A stretch of DNA of 64,000 nucleotides from Hirudinaria manillensis (Eukaryota > Annelida > Clitellata > Hirudinida > Hirudinidae), in the NCBI GenBank assembly GCA_034509925.1, contig CM067529.1, positions 1,256,501-1,320,500 on the forward strand, given 5' to 3'. The position numbers were made by a program, and so were the translations under genes. A model generated the notes under the pieces. That model did not search any database. It saw nothing but the letters and a program-made list of their open reading frames with translations, and was not told where the DNA came from. This document shows, in pieces, positions 23,745 through 35,600 of the stretch; the first letter of the stretch is position 1, and each line of letters opens with the position of its first letter.

Positions 23745-24949
23745 GTCGAAATATCTGTAACACCAATCAAAGTTCATTCTTTGATAACTTTTAAACAGAT
23801 AAAACATTTAAGTGATAAAAAAAGAGATTAAATAACATGGATCTCCGAAGGACAACATTGACAAAAGTCAAGACAAAATAGTCACATTCAAAAGAATAAA
23901 TGAATCTAGAATCAAATTTCCGAAACTCATGTAGATACCTTTTGTGTCTTTAGTAAATGTTAAAATTGTTAATGTCTGTTTGGGGTTTGAAAGTGTGGAC
24001 TAATTTGTTCCAATGCAATAAAGTTTGTCGCAAGAATGGTAAGCATTGGAAGTGGTCGATCAATCGAACTATAAACAAACTATCAACAATGCATAAGCGT
24101 ACAACTCGTAATATAATTCATCCAGGAGGAATTAAAAGCAATCATTCTACTAAAAGACTCCAACAAAACAACGACTTCAAAGCCCAACGATGTTTGTATT
24201 TAAAAGTGATCTTGTGTAGCAGTTGATCGCATTCGCATCAATATTTCAAAGTAACTTTAAAAGCATGGCTGTCACTTATAAATTCTTTTACATATTAAGC
24301 GCTTAATGAATTCTTTCAAATAGCATCTAGCAATAACTCGTTCACAATTCTCGACTCAGATCTTTTGTAACGGATGTATAAATGTGGCCGCCCTGCAACT
24401 AGGATCCTTCAAAGATTCCAGTAGGACAGCAGAGCTACAAATTCATTTTTTACAACTTGGAGTGACATGAAAAGTTAAGCGAAAGACAAACTTCACACTT
24501 TTTACTCGCAAATATCACTTACTACATATTCACAGTCCGTGCAGATACTACAACAGTAGCAGTGTAATTTTTCTGGCTATATCCAATTATTAAGATGTCA
24601 ACTCACAACACAACTTTCCATTCATTCAATAGAATAACTTTACAAATTGGTTTTTATCTTTATCTATGAAAACTGTTAAAGTTCATGAGTACTTTACATA
24701 ATCTAGCTTGACTAGACTGGTCATCTGATCAACCCCACACATGTAATTAAGCAAGAGCTAGAAAAACATCAACACTCAAAATCCTTTAAGACCAACTTCA
24801 CAAGAAAACAAGACTTGACCAAAAATGCAACATTAGTTCCGCACATGGCTGGTTCTAAACAAGCCTAAAATAATCACATCGTTTTGAAACAAAACACATA
24901 ATTTGACAATTAATTACAAAAGCAGAGAAACAAAAGGATGAAATGGTTT
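23745..24949. other. Interval between SMAP and the zinc-finger gene
   Basis: About 1.2 kb. It should include the promoter or first non-coding exon of the zinc-finger gene and the SMAP 3' UTR. An 89-codon plus-strand frame at 23957-24226 has basic, low-information composition and is not supported as a gene. Confidence 0.45.
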
Positions 24950-26959
24950 TCACTGCCATAGAGAACTGTTCAAAGTTATCCCTATTTTTTTTAGATTCCC
25001 TAAACTTTCAGACTTCAAAGAATTACTGATGTTTCCACAATTGTAGTCTGCAAAAAGTGGTAATTAATAAGTTTCTTATTAATGCACACGTTATTTAAAA
25101 CAAACGAACAAACAAACCTTCAATTTTCTTTGCTTCTGACGTCACACCATTGTCTGAAGGAAGAGTTTTACCATCTAAAGTGATAATCATTATTGAGAGA
25201 CATTAATAAAAGTGATGAGATGACATTTCATATGTTATACTTTCTATGTATAAGAAGAAGATATGTGGGCTAATAAACAAACAAACAAATAATTAATTAA
25301 TTTCACAGCTATTCATGTCCAACTTTCCAAAATACTTAAAAGCTTCTAGACTCAACAGATCAATACCTGCAGGAATGGAAGAATTTAGGTTGTCACTGGC
25401 TTTATGCTGAAACAAATTCAAACCATTTATATATTTATATATAATTTAAGCTGAATTATATAATTATATATTATAGAATTATATATAATTTAAGCTGAAT
25501 TTGATAAACAAATAAGCATTGGCACAATAATTCACTTGGTTAGCAAAAAAGCACACACATGTGATCCCTATTCTCAAGTAGCTTCATGTCAAAACATCTG
25601 TAACACCAATGGATGAATTCATACCTTATGCTTTCCACTTTTCTTCTTATGTTTTGACAAATCCTTCTCTTTCTAAAATAAGACTTCGCTTAATCTCTCA
25701 TGTAAATGTAGTTAATAGCTTGGAAAGTCACAAAAATATATTTGCTTTCATTTGTCAAATTTCTAAAGTAAGCAGTTATCTTGGTGGTATATAATATATA
25801 CCATATTTACTATACTACTATATTTGGTAGCATAATATTGAATTCAGACTGAATCAAACAATAAAGTAATTAGGAGTTTAATTAACAAAAAAATAGACAA
25901 AATATGCTTTGCAATTACTTCATATTTTGGAGGAATGCAGTCTTTATTCATGAACCCTTTGATTTCATATTTCATCCTAATCCAAGATTCTATGTTTCTG
26001 ACAGAAAGTAGGAAATTTCGCAATATGGGGTGACAAAACATTGGTTTTAACATACTAACGGATCATGTTCGCTTTTGCGAACGCTCTTGGGAAGGTTTGC
26101 CTCATAAATCTCTCTGGCTTTCCTATTTCCTACTTTTTGTAGCATCTATTTAAGTGTAGTTTTAAAATAATATTAATTTTTTCTTAAACTAGTATGGTTC
26201 AAATAATGAAAATCACAATGACACTTGCATAAAGGTTTTCCTGAGACCAAGTGTCAAGATAAATTGACTTCACTTTTGATATGTGAACTCCAAGGTTTCT
26301 ATGGATACCAGCACATCGGATGCACAGGAACAAACCCAGGTTCCAAGAGGCCCACTGTGTGCCTGATTAAAGAAGGTGAGGCAACATAGTAAGATTAGTA
26401 ATCAGGCAGATGTACCTGTTTTGTTTTTGGCCTGCAATAAAGCAGTAATGGCAACAGTCATTATCCATACTGTATAACCAGGGAGCACTTTCCAATGAGG
26501 GCACCCCTACAGATGTTGATTAATTAAAAAGTGCCTTCATGTCCTATTAGGATACACGTAGTACTCAAATACAAATACATATACAAACGTTTCTTATCAT
26601 ACAAGCAAGGCCCATCTCTTCAACAATCATAACAACTGTTTAGTTATAATATATATCAACGGGCAAAGCAATATAGAATTTATTAAACGTTAATTTGCTT
26701 TAAACCTCCCCCCGTGAACAATGCACTGATTTTATGTCACATGATTTTTGTATTTATTTCATATTTTACATCATTTAACCCATGGTAAATATTAACAAGA
26801 ACTCTGAATATTACCTTTGGCATTACAGTCAGCACAGATCTTGTTATCCTCATCCTCTAAAAGATCTTTTAAAATTTGTTGGCAAATTTCATGCGGAGAC
26901 CTCTGTTTCCTGCTTTTAGGCTGATCCGAACCAAAAGACATACCCGACAACAATCCCAT
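24950..26959 (-). CDS. SMAP1: SMAP-type ArfGAP (stromal membrane-associated protein), short form
   Basis: Eight minus-strand exons: 26815-26959, 26229-26362, 26060-26145, 25919-25997, 25625-25672, 25367-25406, 25118-25174, 24950-25047, giving 228 residues. The ArfGAP domain (about 25-145) has [42 protein letters not shown] and [11 protein letters not shown], with the C-x2-C-x16-C-x2-C zinc site and the catalytic Arg of CAGIHRN. SMAP proteins stimulate GTP hydrolysis on Arf6/Arf1 in clathrin-dependent traffic. A Lys/His-rich segment ([12 protein letters not shown]) and a short Ser-rich tail follow, ending LNSSLWQ, reminiscent of the TLS.QLWK end of vertebrate SMAPs. The middle of SMAP1/2 with its LLGLD clathrin box is absent, halving the length. 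The intron after 26229 appears to be GC-AG. SMAP1 versus SMAP2 cannot be decided. Confidence 0.88.
25561..25610. repeat. 50-bp copy of the zinc-finger gene's first-exon acceptor region inside a SMAP intron
   Basis: This block matches 23718-23767 at about 45 of 50 positions in the same orientation. The source spans the acceptor and the MKLHENRDH codons of the zinc-finger gene. The copy lies just 3' of the SMAP exon at 25625-25672 on the minus strand and retains the TTACAG acceptor and the ATGAAGCT start context. Confidence 0.8.
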
Positions 26960-27554
26960 CCAAACTGTGATTGTTTATGCACAATCTTGCTGCATTAAAA
27001 TATTTTGTAAAATATTATTACATAATTTGGTCTGTGAAGTTATAACATTTTTACTTTTAATTAGTGCTAATATAACAAATCATTTGTATTGCATTTGTGT
27101 TTGTTCAAGAGAATATAAGGAATGATTCGTTTACTTATTAACTTTAAAAATTTAAACTTAGTAAGCATTTTATATAAGTTTTATAAATATAATTTTGAAA
27201 AGTTGGTATACATAACTAATTATATGTTTGTCAATTTTGAAATGTAGCTGCTCCTCGTTGCAAATTCGTACGCGGTAAACAGTGGTACTAATTTGTGTTC
27301 GCCACTGAGTTAAGGATATGAAATGAACAAAAAAGTAAATGTGAGTATGCAAAATTTGTATATGTACTAATTTGAAACAACTGCGATCTTATCAACTGCG
27401 ATTATAGAGGACAGTTGTCAGTAGTGGCTTGGTATGTATCGCATTATTTATGAATGCAGTTACTAGGTGTAGTTGATCTGGTGAATAAATGTCGCAACAG
27501 TCTCTCTAAATGTTTTAATAAATGTGATTGGCTTAAAAAGGACATTATTTGCAG
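26960..27554. promoter_or_regulatory. Divergent interval between SMAP and GPSM2
   Basis: About 600 bases between head-to-head genes, AT-rich and without a defensible exon apart from a possible first GPSM2 codon group. ATG AAT GCA at 27452-27460, followed by a GTTACT donor, would splice in frame to 27555, but this is only one option for the GPSM2 start. Confidence 0.35.
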
Positions 27555-30500
27555 CAACAAAACGATCCACGTTTGGAATTGGCTCTAGAAGGTGAAAGAT
27601 TATGTCGGATTGGGAACTGTGAGCAAGGAGTAAAATATTTAGAAGCTGCGATTGATGCAGGAATCAGTGACCAAAAAACACTCACAGCACTCCATGGCCA
27701 ACTTGGCAATGCCTATTTCATATTACAAGACTATGCTAAGTCTTTGGAGTATCACAAACTTAATTTGACTGTAGCAAGGTCAGTTTCGTGGGATTATGGT
27801 TGTATTTTCTTGTTTTACATTTTTCTGAAATTTTGTTCAGAAACATGGGTGACAGACAAGAGGAAGCAAAGGCAAGTGGTAATGTTGGAAACACGTTGAA
27901 AGTTTTAGGAGATTATGAAGGGGCATTTGCTTGTTGCCAGAGATATTTAGATATATCCAGGGAACTTGGAGATCAAGTAGGATTAAAATTTAAACAAAAT
28001 TTATATAAGTTTGGAGATATGTGATATAAAATTCCAATTGATCAGGTGAATGAGGCTAGGGCCCTCTATAGCCTTGGGAATGTATTTCATGCCCGAGGGA
28101 AGCATTTGGGCAAAGCGAGTCACAAAGACCCTGGAGAATATCCGGCCGAGAGTCGTGAAGCTCTGGAGACGGCAATCAGTTATTACGAGTAAGTGATTCT
28201 TAATCACTAGCCTGTACTAAGGATGCTCTAAAAATTATTTATAAATTATATTTTAAGGGCAAATCTAATACTAGTAAGGAAGCTTAACGATAAAGCTTCA
28301 TTGGGAAGGACTTGCGGTAATCTTGGTAACACTCATTATCTCCTGGGAAACTTCCGAAAGGCTATCAGTTACCACGAGGAGGTTTGAAATGATAAGTGTT
28401 CTGGAAGGTTTATGTATCGATAACTTATCTTTCATTATTATTTCTGTTAGAGGCTTTCGATAGCAAAGGAGTTCGGCGACTTATCGGCAGAGAGAAGAGC
28501 TTGCAACAACTTGGGGAATGCGTACATGTTTCTAGGAGACTTCAAAACTGCAACAGAACTTTACAAGTGAGACAAAATAACGTTTTTGTTGTTATTATTA
28601 ATTATTAAAATTAATATTAACCGACTACCGATTTGTCGGATTTGATTATGCCGTGTGACCGTAGGATTTTAAAAAAATAAGCATTTCCAAAAAAACCGAA
28701 TGTTTTTGAATTCCTAAAGGAAAGCTCTCGAACTGGCTCAAAAGCTAAACGACAGAGCATTAGAAGCCCAGGCCTGCTACAGCTTGGGAAACACGTACAA
28801 CTTGCTCAGAGAATTCGATCTTGCAATCGAATACCACATCAAACACTTGAAGATCGCCCAAGAACTCAAGGACAGGGTAGGAGAAGGAAAGGCCTGTTGG
28901 AGCCTGTCCAATGTTTATGCCAGTATTAGAAACATGGAGATGGCTATCTCTTATGCCAAGCAGCACATGGACATTTCAAAAGAGGTAAGCTTTCAGTTTC
29001 ATTTTCTTCTGAACATTTTACGTGCATGTGGTAATCAATTTCGTAGTTGAGGATGCATCTGAAGTGGTAAATGCTAATTAAAAAGCTAATTAAAATTCAA
29101 ACCAAACAATTCAATAATCAATAAGTTAGTCAGCACATGCAAACGTTTCTAGCAAACGAATTGTCTTGAAATGATGCATCCCAGTTGTGCCTAGCTAAAA
29201 AAAAAAAACAGGCCTTCATGAATTTGAACTAACAGGTTGATGATGCCAATGGCTACGCTCTCTCCCAAGTCAATCTGTCGGAGTTGAGACTCTTGATGTC
29301 GTCTTACGACGATGCGAACTTCAAGAGAGCCAACAGGTCGTTAGTTTGTGCTTTGCGGTTTCGTTCGTTCTCTGCTCTGCTCTGCTAAATGTCGGAACGA
29401 GTGACGGAAAAATTGAATTGCGGCGACAGTTGTCGGGAAAAGTCTGACACGGGCAGGGACGAAGACACCTTCTCGATCGGTAGCAGAACCCGACGTAGGA
29501 GTATGGAAAACCTCGAGCTGGTTCAGCTCACTCCGAACAAGGTACCTCGGGTCGCTTGCTTTCGGGCGGCCATTGCAAGCGGCTCGGTGCTTATTCTTTG
29601 GTGCCTGGTCGGAAATAGATTTCTAAGCAAATAGAGGTGGAATGGTCTATGGATCGGAATGCATTTTTGGAATGTTTTCTGAGTTAATAGCTTGCTTCAT
29701 GTAGTTTATGTTGTCTGTGAGTGCATTCTTTTAAGGGATACTTTCCAGTCACTCTTGAAGTTAATGGAACATTAGTTTAGTAAATTCATAAGGTCTGTTG
29801 TTGAGTGTGCATTTTGGAGTGTTTAATTGCATGTGAGTAACTCGAAATGGAATGCTTTTTCCAAAGTCGAATAATTTTGCCATGGTTTTCTGCTTCCATT
29901 GCATGCCTTCAACAGTTCATTAGTTTACTCAATTAGCATTCATCATTCTTTGATTGCTTAATTCAGTTTGCCTTGGCAATTTCTAGCAAGTTTAAGTTTC
30001 AAACAAAATAACTGATTTAAGATGTCTTGCCATCTGCTTCCATTTCAGTTGACATGCATTGGTGTGTTGAGTACATAATATTGGGTTGGAGGCATATTGT
30101 AACCTTAGCAAACATTCCTTAGCAGAATAAATCGCTGTTCAGAACTCCTGATATTTCGTCTTGGAAGAGGCAGTTCAAGGCTACAAAAGCTTTGAGTCAA
30201 CTAAATGATAGCAAAAAGTATAAAAATAAGGTATTAATGCTTTTAAAAGTAATTATAAAAACTATATAAAAGTAATTATTATAATCTTTTTAGTTATAAC
30301 AGTAATTTTTCGGTTCAGTAGCAGTAGTCTGACTTTAGATCGATCAGATTGACGTAGTTTGAGTTCAAATCCTGGATTCATGTGGCTCTTATCAATATGA
30401 TCTGAGTCATCAATAAGTTTTTTTTTATAAAAGCATTGAGACTATTAAGCAACCTTAACAAGCAAATATAATAATAATAATAAATATAATAATAAGCAAG

Positions 30501-31612
30501 GAGATGATCATTCTGGCACTTCTTTATCTCATTTCCAGAAACAATTGTCCATCGATTCAGAAGAGGAAAACTTCTTTGACCTTCTGTCGAAGTTTCAAAG
30601 TCGCAGAATCGACGACCAGAGGTGCAGTTCGAGCGTGCTGGCTGGCACAAGACTTATCGACTCTTCAAACAGCAAGCAGTCCCTCTCTTCTGAGTACGAC
30701 GATGACAAAGAAAATCAAATGGGAGCTGGTCAGTTATTATTCTTGTAAAGCTATACACGTACAGTCATAAGGTTTAAAGCTTAAATATTCCTAAGTCAGT
30801 CATTTGCCTGGCTGGGTTTTGAACGCGGCACGTTCTCCCAATTTAGACTCCGCTAAGGATTTAATCCCTGCAAACCTCAAAGTTCTTCTTCAGTAAATCT
30901 GTTTATCAACACAACATTTCTATTTATTTACAGCTGGTGGAAGTAACAACAGACACTTCGACCTGGAGGAAGAATTCCTCGACATGATAGCTGGAATTCA
31001 AGGTTCACGCATGAACGACCAGCGTGCCGATTTCAGGAACTTCCTGCCTCCATCTCTGACCGGCAGGCGCCACGTCATCGGAGGGCAGTATGCCCACTCC
31101 TCCCCGAGCCACTCACTCGGGGGAGGCTCCGTGGCTTCGGGTGGCACAGAAGCGACAACCTCCTCTGACGATCAGTTCTTCGAGATGCTCATGAAATGCC
31201 AGGTTTGTCAGATGGCTTTGTATATTAATTGTGTGGCACTTATATTAGAGGGATTGTTTTTAGAATTGCAATGATGAGGGTGCTTCCATGCTAGTAGCAA
31301 TGATAAATAAGTAAATTAAATAAATAAATGGGTGGATGGATGGATTAATAAATAAATAAATTTAAAGGGGCATTATCGATAGGCATGCGATTGGAATCTA
31401 CGACGTGCTTCACTGAACGGTAATCATCTTTTCAGGGCGCTCGGCTGGACAACCAGAGAACCGTCATGCCCAACCATGGCTCTGCTCCCACAGTCCCCGA
31501 TGAGGATTTCCTGAATTTGATCCAGCGTTTCCAGTGCAGCCGACTGGAGGAGCAGAGAACGTGGCTGCCCTCGGCTTCCAGGTCGCACCTGCACTCGAAA
31601 CAACATAAATAA
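27555..31612 (+). CDS. GPSM2: G-protein signalling modulator 2 (LGN/Pins), TPR plus GoLoco adaptor
   Basis: Twelve exons: 27555-27778, 27841-27976, 28046-28188, 28258-28381, 28451-28566, 28720-28984, 29236-29336, 29430-29541, 30126-30230, 30539-30728, 30934-31202, 31436-31612, giving 653 residues plus a missing N-terminus (human LGN 684). Residues 1-345 hold TPRs with recurring LGN.Y signatures (LELALEGERLCRIGNC, LGNTHYLLGNF, CYSLGNTYNLL). A linker carries RRRSMENLEL, matching the aPKC-phosphorylated site of LGN. Four GoLoco motifs follow: FFDLLSKFQ..RIDDQR, FLDMIAGIQ..RMNDQR, FFEMLMKCQGARLDNQR and FLNLIQRFQ..RLEEQR. LGN links cortical Gai-GDP to NuMA/dynein to orient spindles. The 29430 acceptor was chosen for phase. 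An AATAAA overlaps the stop. The start codon is unresolved. Four GoLocos favour LGN/AGS3 over the three of fly Pins. Confidence 0.93.
30311..30385 (+). repeat. tRNA-like sequence, possible SINE head, GPSM2 intron
   Basis: The stretch GGTTCAGTAGCAGTAGTCTG followed about 30 bases later by GAGTTCAAATCC resembles a tRNA D arm and the box B of a pol III promoter. Folding of the acceptor and T stems is poor, so it is not a working tRNA. A T-rich run follows at 30419. A decayed tRNA-derived SINE is the likeliest reading. Confidence 0.3.
30792..30872 (-). repeat. Second tRNA-like sequence, possible SINE head, opposite strand
   Basis: On the minus strand CCTTAGCGGAGTCTAAATTG precedes GCGTTCAAAACCCAGC, giving box A- and box B-like blocks at tRNA spacing. 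It lies in the next GPSM2 intron. No poly(A) tail or target duplication is clear. Confidence 0.28.
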
Positions 31613-32686
31613 ATAAATAAATAATCGTTAAGTAATCTCCGCCGGTAGCTTAAGACAAGTTCTTCCCTCTAGATTGTTGTTTCTGGCGGGCGGACCCGTT
31701 TCTAAAGTGGACCATCGAGGTTTAACTATAAAATATTTATCAGATATTTTGTATTGTTAAGTTTCTTATTAATCAAATCCAGTGGAGATCGTGCAATTCG
31801 TGCCGTTTTAGCTGATGTGTTCACGTTTTATCAGCCAAGATTTCATTAGATCTCATGATCTCTCGACCGACTGAATTTAAATTTTTATCAAAGACTTAAT
31901 TTTAGCTCGAGCAGACCATTCTTTCGTCCCTCTTTTCTTAAGACTTTCGACTGCATAGCAACTGAGCAACGAAGCGACTTCAAAGCACGGTGATACGATT
32001 AGTTAACTTTCTGCTTAGAAACTATTTAATAACGGTCTAATAGCTGTCGCTGTGTTCCTAGTGAATCTCTCGTGCATCGTCATGGTTACTCGGTTGGAGG
32101 AAGTTTGGTATTGTTTGGACCTGATACGTGTACGATTCGATCGATAAACTATTTCCTATTATCGTTTACCTTTGTAAATGCTGACTTGGACGGACTTGCT
32201 TTTAAATGCCTAGAAATTTGACCTTGAAAGTTGACCGTCTGTTTTTTTTTTAACCAAAGGCGCAGATTTAATCAAATTCATCGATGGTTATATTTGGGAA
32301 ATAAACGTACAAACCTTTAAAATTGCTTTTAACGGACTTTTCGGGAAATTTGAAAATCGCTGATGGAGAGGGGGAATGGATTTTGTTTTTGTTTTGGAGC
32401 GCACTTTCTGCGTTGCCGAGTAGTTTGATAGCGTTCGAAAGCACATCGGAATGCACATCCCTCTTCTGATGATGTCCAGATTGATTGATGATTGACGATA
32501 TTGCCTGCCGATTGTAAGGGTGCTTGAAAGCTTGGCCTTCCTATCAATTAACTGTGCTCTATTTACAAATAAGTAATTTTCTTCGAGTCAATAAAACCCG
32601 ACAAACGAACTTTTCGAAACGTTTAAAATAATTAGCCTTGTTTTCTAATAAAAACGACCGAACAAAATTATGTTTTTGTTTTCTTT
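31613..32686. other. Convergent 3' spacer between GPSM2 and DNAI1
   Basis: About 1.1 kb. It opens with an (AATA)n run from 31606 that supplies AATAAA for GPSM2; another AATAAA is at about 32590. Two minus-strand frames near 32268-32547 overlap each other in different frames and lack family features, so no gene is called. Confidence 0.5.
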
Positions 32687-35600
32687 TTAATATGTCTTTG
32701 CACCAAGCCTGGCCATTGAGATGATATTTTCCAGATACTTATATTCCACTTCACGTCTCATTCTTTCCTTCTCTTCCGGGGATACCATCTGCGTGTCTGC
32801 TCCGAGAGCCTTCTTGTCCTAAACGGAGTTAGAAATCCAAAATTACCGCTTATTAATAATTTTAAATTATTTAATTAATTATTTAAAAATAATTAATAAT
32901 ATAATAATTATTAATGAGAAGAGGTTACTTAACCTTCTTTGGCATCCTCCTTAGATTTGGGGATAGCTTATATGTAGTCACTGCACCTCTGGAGAGTTGT
33001 GGTCATGTATGAAGTGTTAGAATAATAATAATAAATAATAATAATAATAGTAATAGTTATGGTAATTGAATTCTAGCTTAACGAATACATCAATACATCC
33101 TCCAATTATCGCCATCGGTTATAATATCGTTGATTGATTGATAGCTCTCTGATATGTTGTTTATTATTAATTGTAGAATTTTACTAATTTTTAATAAACT
33201 CTGAAATTAAGGAAAACCAACGATAACTAATTGATAAGAACAACAACAATGCTTCTCACTTATCATCGCCAATGATTAAGATTGGGTATTTGGCATTAAA
33301 TCCTATCTTAGTAAGCTTGGCTTTTTTTCTGGCCACTAGGAGTTGTTCGCACAACGGTTCGGTCTTATCGAACTTCAGATCGAAGACGTAAGCCTGTAAA
33401 GATATTTCAAGCATCCATTAATCACTGATTGATTTCCAGATTACAAGCATATCTGAGAGTTCACGTGCCCCACCTGCGTGGCCGTTACTGCAGCGAACAC
33501 AGTCGAGGAGTAAGGAGCCCAGGCAACATCTTCGACGGAACATCCGAGATCGAACGAAAACATCGGTTCACTATCATCAACAGAAGAGACGAAATTAGCT
33601 AAATATTTCAATTATTAATTAATAATCAGCGCAAGAGGTTATCTTCTTCTGGAATCTATTATTTGGAGAAGTGAATGTCAAAAGCCAGCTCAAGGGGGAA
33701 GGGGAATCAATGTTAATTGGCATTTCTCTTTAGGGTTAGGATTAGGTTTGGGATCGAGTGCTGACAGTAGCCGTCAATTGGCTTGTGTCAGTTAATTGAC
33801 CAAAGTGAGTCAGTAATGCTCATATAATTTTTCTAAAGCAGATTTCGTAACACTATTTTAGTCATGACAGAAAATGGAGAAATAAATTGGAATTGAAATA
33901 GTGAATTACTTATTTAAAAAGAATTTAAAAAAAAGATAATTATTATCGTTAAACGGATAAAAGCCAGAGAATTACGTTGTCTTCACCGACGCGTCCCAGA
34001 TCTTGATGGTCCAGTCAGCACTGCAGGAAATGAAGATGTCAGGATGGTAATCGTTCCACTGTACTTTGTAGACGCTTAAATAATGAGCTCTGTAGAATAG
34101 AGTGTGGTGGTTCGTGTGGGATCTGTTGCAGACACGAATGTCGCCTTCTTTTGTGCCCAGCACGTACCAATTCTCTCTCGAGCGATGAAAGTCGAATGTC
34201 ATGCCACCGTCTTTAAGCAAAAACCATCTGCGATGCTTAATCAACTAGACAACCATCGGGCAATACTAGCTTATCTTTATTTCAATAGATTAATTATTAA
34301 TAATCTCTTTTATTATCAAAGACGCTAAGCGCTTACTGCAGATTTCAATGAGACTTCCGTCAACTTCAGGCATCGGAGAATCAATGAAATACAAAGTCAT
34401 CAACTTTTGAGGATCCATTTGGTTCTATTTGAAATCAAATCACAAGTGATTAAAGCAACCCAACTAAAATACTTAAATGCAATACTTTTTAGCCTTGACC
34501 TTAGCGATGGTCCAAACGAGGACCAATCCATCAGAAGAGATGGAGGCAAAGGTAAGGTTCTCATTCAAGTTGACTCCCAGCCAGCACACCTGTAGGATTT
34601 AAAAATGGACACTAATGGGTACTAAGCAGACACTAAGACCCACTTAGTTCCCTGACAAGAACCTGCCAAACTGGATCTATGTGCTTGTCTTTGCAAGAGG
34701 AAACAATCCACGCCTTATCAGACTTGCTCATCAAATTGTAGACAGCTACATTGCCGTCATAAAGTCCGACAACGACGAGGTATGTATTGTTCCAGCAAAT
34801 GTCGATGGTCATCACTCCAGATTCGAGGATGTACGAGAATTCGGGATAAGATGGATTTGTCAGACTGTAGAAGACTATGGATCCGCTAGACTGGGCCAGG
34901 AAGTTGACTGGAAAGTCATCAATTTAATTATAGTTTGGTATTTATTTATATTTATTTATTTATTTATTTATAGTCCAATTATCATGCACATTCATATCAA
35001 AAGGGGCTTGTGCTGGTACAATTTGCGGTCGAGAAGGGGTTAGGGTTAGGGTTAGCGTTAAGGTCAGTGTTAGGGTTTACGGTTAGGTTTAAGGTTAGGG
35101 TTAGTGTTAGAGTTAGGGTTAGCGTTAAGGTCGGTGTTAGGGTTAGGATTATGGGTTAGGGTTAGTGTTAGAGTTAGGGTTCGGATTACTGTTAGGGTTA
35201 TGGGTTAGGGTTACTATTAGGGTTAGTGTTAGAGTTAGGGTTCGGGTTACAGTTAGGGTTAGTGTTAGAGTTAGGGTTCGGGTTAGGGTTAGGGTTAAGG
35301 TCAGTGTTAGGGTTTACGATTAGGTTTAGGGTTAGGGTTACTGTTAGAGTTAGTGTTTCGTTAAGGTCAGTGTGTTAGGGTTAGGGTTACTGTTAGGGTT
35401 AGTGTTAGAGTTAGGGTTCGGGTTACTGTTAAGGTTAGTGTTAGGGTTTACGATTAGGTTTAGGGTTACGGATACTGTTAGAGTTAGTGTTAGCGTTAAG
35501 GTCAGTGTTAGAGTTAGGGTTACTGTTAGGGTTAGTGTTAGAGTTAGGGTTCGGGTTAGGGTTAGTGTTAGAGCTAGGGTTCGGGTTAGGTTTAGGATAA

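Noticed and set aside
34104-35043. Plus-strand frames of 62-120 codons
   Set aside because: Antisense of DNAI1 exons.
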